The notes beneath the pieces are model-generated. The model worked only from the letters and a program-made list of their open reading frames with translations, ran no database searches and was not told where the DNA came from. Made by a program: the position numbers and the translations under genes. Below, piece by piece: positions 58,063-64,000 of a stretch of DNA of 64,000 bases. Origin of the DNA: Coprinellus micaceus (lineage: Eukaryota; Basidiomycota; Agaricomycetes; Agaricales; Psathyrellaceae). Each line of letters starts with the position of its first letter. Positions within the stretch are counted from its first letter, which is position 1. The stretch lies in assembly GCA_951394405.1 (NCBI GenBank), contig OX596337.1, forward strand, positions 2,170,001-2,234,000, written 5' to 3'.

Positions 58063-58596
58063 TCACCGGTTGTGTACGGTTGCGCGATTCGCGCTACGAA
58101 TCATCTTGTTGATCCTCTGGCAGCTCTCTAGGCGCGATTCGATGATCTTCTCATACATTGAGAGTATGTCTTCTGGTGACGGAGGGGAATACGGTTCGGC
58201 AGGCTGCCCGATGCACTCGGACTGCGTTGAGATTATTCGCTTGGTTTTGGGAGAGATGCCCCCTAAGCGCAGCTTGAACCCTCGCTTCCGCCTGGTCCAG
58301 CGAGAGCCGGTGCTGTCATTGTCTTGGTCGTCATATTGGTGGTAAGTGTCGTAGGAGGACTCGTCCGACGATGGAGGCGAGACAGGCTGAGAGCTTGACG
58401 CCTCTGACTGTGAAGTCTCGAGGTTTGCGCGGATTTGGTAGACCCACATCCGTCGACTCTGACAGGACTCGATGAGGGTGTTGAGCAGAACCGTGGTATT
58501 TCTGAGAGAATCCTCGGCAGAGTCCTCCTGCGCACGGGAATGAGGGTTGAACGCCTGGGGCGAGTAAGGGGGGGTAGGGGGGTAGAGCCCTTGCAT
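58063..58596 (-). CDS. Unrecognised intronless protein
   Basis: 177 residues, no intron. Start MQGLYPPTPPYSPQAFNP at 58596. Order: Pro/Tyr-rich N-terminus, a helix (SLRNTTVLLNTLIESCQ) with SRRMWVYQIRANLET, a Ser/Asp linker, a basic WTRRKRGFKLRLGGISPK block and a C-terminal helix (EDILSMYEKIIESRLESCQ then RINKMIRSANRA). It resembles uncharacterised proteins I have seen in Agaricomycetes; no domain name known to me. A TTTAAATA element (58645-58652) lies about 50 bp upstream and could be its TATA box. Confidence 0.65.
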   Translation of the reverse strand: MQGLYPPTPPYSPQAFNPHSRAQEDSAEDSLRNTTVLLNTLIESCQSRRMWVYQIRANLETSQSEASSSQPVSPPSSDESSYDTYHQYDDQDNDSTGSRWTRRKRGFKLRLGGISPKTKRIISTQSECIGQPAEPYSPPSPEDILSMYEKIIESRLESCQRINKMIRSANRATVHNR

Positions 58597-58830
58597 GGCT
58601 TAGCTAAATTGGAAGTGGGGGATTTCTGGGTTCCGAGAGGGGCCTTTAAATACTCTCAGGCTGACGGAACGAGGAGGGGATCCAGCCATGGCCAATCAGG
58701 TCTAGCCAACCCTAACCAATCGCTATCGACCTTCGAGCACTATTTCCGCCGCACCCAATGGTGTGTCGAGGTGGGGGTGGGAATTTACAGCCGAAATCGT
58801 GCATTGGTTGTTGTCCGTCCCCGAAAAGTC
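58597..58830. promoter_or_regulatory. Divergent promoter, unrecognised gene / EMC10
   Basis: 234 bp between start codons. TATTTAAA on the minus strand at 58645-58652 is well placed for the leftward gene. Confidence 0.35.
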
Positions 58831-59675
58831 ATGATGCTCTCTCTCCTGACCACTTTGTTAGCTTCTGCCATCTGTGCTCATGCGGCCACGTACTCTCTCT
58901 ACCACCGCCTGCAGCACCCAGGTGGTCCAGAGGACCCTTTCTTGGCGCGAGGCACCCTGGAACTTGCTGGGAACGCGGTCTCCTTGGAGTCTGCCTCGAC
59001 CGTGGCGAAAGATCTGGCCCTCTGGACAGAGAAGCACGCTGGGTCCGCAAGGGATACCAGTGGGGCGCTCTATCAAATCGCATTGAACGCAAAGCCTGAA
59101 AGTGCAAGGGCCATTTCGTCGGTGAAACTGGTGGGTGCTGCGTACATCCTACTCGTAGTCGTGGCTGACGTCGTCCAATAGTGTCACCTCACGTCGGCAA
59201 CGTCACAAACTCTGTATCTCTACCTATCCGAAGACGACATTCCATATGCGCTCGACTACTTTGTCTCGCCCGTTCCCCATGATGGAAGCTGTCCTTCAAC
59301 GCCACCCCCGAACGGTCTCCTGGAACACTTTGCCCAAGTCAATACAACGGTCCTGCTTCGGAAACCTTCGTCACTCCCCTCGTGTGTAGTTTGTGCTTCA
59401 CCCTATCAGCTTCCTCTGTTGATATATCTGTTCCAGGCCCGAGCTAAAGACTCCGCCTCCCCTCACTCCAGAAGGCCAGATTGTACAACCAATTCCAGAA
59501 AAGTCTTTCTTGCAAAAGTACTGGATTTACATTTCCATATTCCTCATCGGAATAAGTGCGTCATGGTTCATTTCATTCGCGCTACGACATCCTTGCTGAT
59601 CATAATCGGTTCCCCTGATCAGTGCTTACCAGTGGACCGGACGAATCACAGAAAGGGGACGGAGGTGCAAACTAG
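58831..59675 (+). CDS. EMC10: ER membrane protein complex subunit 10
   Basis: Lumenal/membrane subunit of the EMC insertase. Four exons. Start MMLSLLTTLLASAICAHAA at 58831 is a signal peptide. The lumenal beta-sandwich has YSLYHRLQHPGGPEDPFLA, ALYQIALNAKPES, SVKLCHLTSATSQTLYLYL, and the diagnostic IPYALDYFVSPVPHDGSCP. Pro-rich linker PPPLTPEGQIVQPIPEKSF leads to a C-terminal membrane helix (KYWIYISIFLIGIML) and a short tail ending GDGGAN. Splice joints: GTGGGT to CCAATAG, GTGTGT to TTCCAG, GTGCGT to GATCAG. Length about 220 residues, normal for the family. Convergent with FRS1, 83 bp apart. Confidence 0.88.
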
Positions 59676-59758
59676 AAGCAAAACCAACCCTTCCTCTTCA
59701 AGCGATGCTTCAATTGATAAATTCGCATTCCTTCCTAACGCACACACTGGCGCACACC

Positions 59759-62109
59759 CTAATCTTCGTTGGTCCAGACTTTCTGGGTCTGCCTTTTGAA
59801 CGGCTCCAAAGAGAATTCAAGCGCCGAGCAAGGGAAGTTGATCTCGAACTTCTCCAGAACCGTCGGGTGTAAGATGCCCAGCGACCCAATCTGGACGTCA
59901 TGATGTATGCCCAGCGACGACTCGACCTTTCCCTTGAGCTCACCCAGCTTCGTGGAGTGCTGCCTGGCTTTTGGCCGATAGTATATGTTAGCGGCGCGAC
60001 CTGGGAAGTACATGTTGTCTACGGCAGTGCTGTCAGCATGGGGTGGGGTAGGCTTGTCTAGGACGCTTACCAGTGGTCTCTTTGATGTAGTATCCAGTGG
60101 GCGCGTGTTTGTCCGCACTACTGATACGAGGAATCTCGAGCATCTTCATCGCACGGTCGAGCATGCCATGGACAATCTCGAAGCCAGCCGACTTATTGCA
60201 ATAGACGGCAGCAGCGTGCCTCTCGTTCCGTGCCTGTCGTTCGCGAGTGGTATCCTTAAAGACCACATCAGAGGTCTCGAATATCTTGATCGGCAAGGCA
60301 TGCGACCTGTTCTCGCGAATGGTCTTGAGAAGGCCAGGCACCAACGTCGTCCTTACAACCTGGAACTCGAGGGTCTTGGGGTTCGCGATCTTCACAGCGG
60401 TTTTATTGTCGTCTTCGTGATTCAACCACTCAAAATTCTCCTCGTGTGAGCAAAGGATGAGCGGGAGTACCTCGATGAAACCAGCAAGCGCCCACTCAAA
60501 GCGGACAATGTCGCTGAGCTTGCTGATAGCCAGGGGCTGCGCGACCGTGCTCGTAGCAGGGAACTTGTCAGGGAGGTTGTTGAACCCGTACGCGATCGCG
60601 GCGTCCTCCATGATATCGCATTCGTGGAAGATGTCGGGGCGCGTAGGAGGCAAGCTGACGGTGATTTGGTCTGAGTCGCCTGGGGAGACCGTGGCCTCGA
60701 GGGACATGCGCTTGAGGAGAGTGGCGACTTCGTTCGAGGAGAGGTCGAGGCCAGTGCAGTTGTTGACGTATGAGGCGTGCGCGGTCATCTGCCTGGCTGA
60801 GATGTCAGGGGTGATGCGGGTTTGGCCGTTGGGCAGGATGACCTTGACAGGCTCAATGCTTTGCAGCGCAGTAAGTACCTCGGGGTTGACGGAGGATATA
60901 ATTGAGGGACGTACGCGTAAGCCTCTTCGCAGTACTCGGAGAACATGGTCGCGACCATATTCACAACGATGTCAAGCTTGGTCTGGTCCGTCGCGGTGAC
61001 GTCGATGAAGACGTTCCTAGTGCTCAGGGTAATCTTGCTGTGTTCCGAATTGATGATAGGTGGCATCGAGAGGACGCGGTCCTTCGAGTCGTAGATGATA
61101 GGATACACAGGCGAATCGCGGATGATGTGCAAGTACCGCGCAAGGTGCTTCTCTCCCTATTCCGCAGATACGTCAGATTGACGGCTTTAACATCTATAAC
61201 CTGAACTCGAAGAAACGAAAGGGGCGTACCTCATAAAGAGTCATCAACTCCTCAGCCGTGTACTCCTTATCTTTACCCAACGGTGCGAACTTGATCGACT
61301 TGGGATCCTTACCCTCATATCGGAACGGAGGTTCAAGGGTATCCAGATCGTGCGTTCCGATAGCGACGAGCTGACGCCTCCGGCAAATATTCTGATGCAG
61401 CTTGTCCTGGAGGTCGATGAAGGAGGCGTAGGATTGCGGCGTGAATTTGATGTTGCGGAGGATCGCACAGGCGAAAAGGGGTCGGACGGCAGCTGTCTTG
61501 TGAAGTGAAGGTAAGGATTGCGAACGAAGAAAGTGGATGTGCGAGGGTATATCGTACTGATGAGTCGATCTTGACGGTGAGAAGCTCGGATTCCCCACCT
61601 TTGGGGTACACGAGCCTGTATTTAGGCGCCTCCTGCTTCTGCAGGAAGACGTTGAGAGCACGGGAGATACCTTCGATACAGAGGAGATCGTATCTGGAGG
61701 AACGCTTAGCATGAATCAAATATGAAAGAGGAGTGAGGGGGTAAGGTACCTGTTAGCAGGGACCTCGATTTTCAATTGCTAGGTCAAGTACTTCAGCATT
61801 TCAAGGCCACATAAAGCAACGGCGATGCTCACGGGTTGCTCGACGGGGAGGCCTTTCTTAATGGCTTCCTCTACTTCTTCGGTAGTCTGGGCTGAATCGT
61901 CAACACAACCAGCTCCCCGCTCTTCTGTACGCAGAACGCACGTCTTCATCCAGTTCCAAGCCATAGTCAAAGCAAAGCTTGTCAAATTCCTCCGTCGCTA
62001 ATGACATGCTTGAGCCCTCCCATTCCGCAGGTATGAGGATAGTTCACGCACTGAAGGTCTGACCGAGTCTCTCATAGAGATCCGCCTTGTCTACAGCGAC
62101 GGTCGGCAT
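59759..62109 (-). CDS. FRS1: Phenylalanyl-tRNA synthetase beta subunit, cytosolic
   Basis: Partner of FRS2 (49557-51527) in cytosolic PheRS. About 590-600 residues, eight or nine exons. Start [16 protein letters not shown] at 62109. Early exons give [19 protein letters not shown] and [14 protein letters not shown], then [20 protein letters not shown], the B1/B3 entry. The B3/B4 editing region has [39 protein letters not shown] and [19 protein letters not shown]. The B5 and catalytic-like parts have [36 protein letters not shown], and [21 protein letters not shown]-terminal: [36 protein letters not shown], ending KVWTNED. All hallmark motifs are present. Confidence 0.94.
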
Positions 62110-62252
62110 CGTGGATTACAGTGGGAGAGGAGAAGATAGTGGGAGAGAGAGATAGCTTGAGAATCTGCACGATCGAGTCAAATCGTAAATCAATATCGTT
62201 GCCTTTTTGGGCTGATGTCCTCGCGGCACCTTGAACTCGACGCTCGACCACG
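62110..62252. promoter_or_regulatory. Bidirectional promoter, FRS1 / DPH6
   Basis: 143 bp between divergent start codons of two translation-related genes. No TATA box; a run of GAGAG-type purines is present on the plus strand near 62128-62152. Confidence 0.4.
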
Positions 62253-64000
62253 ATGAAGTACGTCGCACTGCTCAGCGGGGGTAAGGACAGTTGCTTCAAC
62301 CTCCTCCATTGCCAAAAGAATGGCCACGAACTTGTAGCTGCTGCGTCTCTGCGTCCCGAGCAGGGAAAAGGTCAGCATTCCTCGATGCTCCCGACAGACT
62401 GCGGCGTTAATTAGCACTTTTTACTGCGGACTAGACGAGATCGACTCGTATATGTACCAAACCGTGGGGCAGGACGCGATCGAGGTGGTCGCAGAAGCTC
62501 TTAATGTGCCCCTTTATAGGCGGGTTATATCAGGGGATGCAGTCAACCGGGGGAACGAGTACGGTGCTCGATCTGCCCAGGGGTCCGCGGACCTCAAGGG
62601 GGATGAGACCGAGGATCTGTACGAGGTGCTCAGTACAGTCCTTGTGAGTGTAGATCACTTTTATGGGCTTTGGTTGCCAATATCCGGGACAGAAACATCA
62701 CCCTGAAGTCAAGGGCGTCTCCGTCGGAGCCATCCTCTCCAATTACCAACGCGTTCGCGTCGAGCATGTGTACGCGCCATCCCCTATCCCCATCCTCCCA
62801 CTCTCATATTCCCAAATTTCACCAGCTGCCGCCGCCTCGGCCTCACTACCCTCGCCTACCTCTGGCAGCGTGACCAAGCTGAGCTCCTCTCAGAGATGAT
62901 CGAGGCAGGACTCACCGCCGTTCTCATCAAAGTCGCAGGCATCGGCCTCACAACCAAGCACCTAGGAAAGACCCTTCAGGAAATGCAGCCTCATCTCATT
63001 AAATTGGTACGTCGTCGGACTCTTCCTGTGTGAATGACGCCATGAATTAACCAACCGATTTACCTGTACGAGCAGAACACCCTTTACGGGTCTCACATCT
63101 GCGGGGAAGGGGGCGAGTACGAAACCTTGACGATCGATTCACCGATGTTCAAGTCGAGGATTGTGTTGTGAGCGTTTGGTTTTGACATCCCCTTCCCTGT
63201 CTTGAGTGCTGACTTGTCGTCTCAAAGAAAAGAAGTCGAAACTGTGATCCACTCCGACAGCGATTTCGCAACAGTCGCGTACCTGCGGGTGAAGGACGCA
63301 GAGCTCGAAGACAAGGCAGTGAGAGGGGTCCCAGAGGTCCCTATTCCTTCCATGCTAGACGAGAAGTATTTGGACTTACTGGGCGACGACTTGGAGAGTG
63401 TACCGGATATCAATGCTCTTTCTCTGTCGTCGACTCCTTCAAATACCATCTTCCCGACTAGCAGTCGGCAGGTGGGAGATTGGGTTTCAGTGTCTAATGT
63501 CCAACGTACCTCCGACCTTTCAATCTCCATTTCCATCGAAAAGGAAGTGAAAGAATGCTTCCAACTCCTCTCAGGTACTCTCACGCCATTATCAAACACT
63601 TTCATAAACTCAACTTCTCCCGTTCATTCCTCAGATAAACTCAATAACTACAACCTCAAACTCCACCACTGCGCCAACATCAACGTACTCCTCTCCTCAA
63701 TAGATCTCTTCATTGCCGTCAACGCCGTCTACTCAACATTCTTTGGAACCAGCCCTCCAGCCCGAGCTTGTGTAGCCGTCGCCCTTCCCCCTGGTATCCG
63801 AGTCCGCTTGGACACTATCGCATTCGTCGAACAACACCATGGTGAAAGGCAGGCGCATCATGTCCAGGGTCTCAGCTATTGGGCTCCGGCGAATATTGGG
63901 CCTTACTCCCAAACGATATTAGCTCAAGAACAAGTATTTGTGTCGGGGCAGATTGGGTTGGTTCCGAGCAATTTAATATTGGCAGATAGCTTGCAGGTGC
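62253..64000 (+). CDS. DPH6: Diphthine--ammonia ligase Dph6 (3' truncated by window end)
   Basis: Last enzyme of diphthamide synthesis on eEF2: ATP-dependent amidation of diphthine. Start MKYVALLSGGKDSCFNLLHC at 62253 carries the PP-loop (SGGKDS). An intron (GTCAGC to GGACTAG) joins to DEIDSYMYQTVGQDAIEVVA. Further blocks: VISGDAVNRGNEYG, EVKGVSVGAILSNYQRVRVE, CSRLGLTTLAYLWQRDQ, LIKVAGIGLTTKHLGKTL and CGEGGEYETLTIDSP. The C-terminal RidA/YjgF-like domains begin (ANIGPYSQTILAQEQVFVSG) and run off the window. The family usually has two RidA-like domains, so perhaps 100-150 residues are missing. Confidence 0.92.

Overview
This window looks like nuclear DNA of a filamentous basidiomycete, probably an Agaricomycete. 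Three things point there: genes with many short introns (mostly 45-65 nt, GT-AG, CTRAC-like branch sites), tight gene spacing on both strands, and proteins such as the CCCH proteins at the left end and the WW/membrane protein near 9 kb that belong to basidiomycete families. I place 27 protein genes plus one doubtful one. I recognise no tRNA, rRNA, transposon or CRISPR array. CDS coordinates run from start codon to stop codon and include introns. Splice joints were read by eye from donor and acceptor sites and from agreement with the family, so small exons may be off by a few bases.

Left part (0-26 kb): two tandem paralogous genes, each with a CCCH zinc-finger pair behind an uncharacterised domain that resembles a NYN/PIN nuclease; CDT1 (replication licensing); a DUF952 protein; a WW-like membrane protein; NSP1 (nuclear pore); PRP5 (splicing helicase); a PI31-type proteasome regulator; an unrecognised acidic protein; a large ankyrin-DysF-FYVE-RING ubiquitin ligase candidate; and a ferric reductase.

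Middle part (26-48 kb): kynurenine aminotransferase (BNA3), an ASCC3/SLH1-type helicase, EFR3 (PI4-kinase scaffold), a stand-alone REV1-like BRCT protein, folylpolyglutamate synthase, SLX4 and importin KAP120.

Right part (48-64 kb): PEX2, cytosolic phenylalanyl-tRNA synthetase alpha (FRS2), a PRM10-like transporter, a GNAT acetyltransferase, BSD2, an unrecognised protein, EMC10, PheRS beta (FRS1), and DPH6, which is cut by the window end. Both subunits of cytosolic PheRS therefore lie about 8 kb apart.

Most genes are housekeeping and unrelated in pathway. They are arranged as divergent pairs with 140-380 bp between starts (PRP5/PI31, WW protein/NSP1, BRCT/FPGS, SLX4/KAP120, PEX2/FRS2, FRS1/DPH6) and convergent pairs with 80-190 bp between stops. 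The most promising leads are the CCCH/NYN-like tandem pair, the ankyrin-DysF-FYVE-RING protein, the isolated REV1-like BRCT protein and the reduced ASCC3-type helicase.
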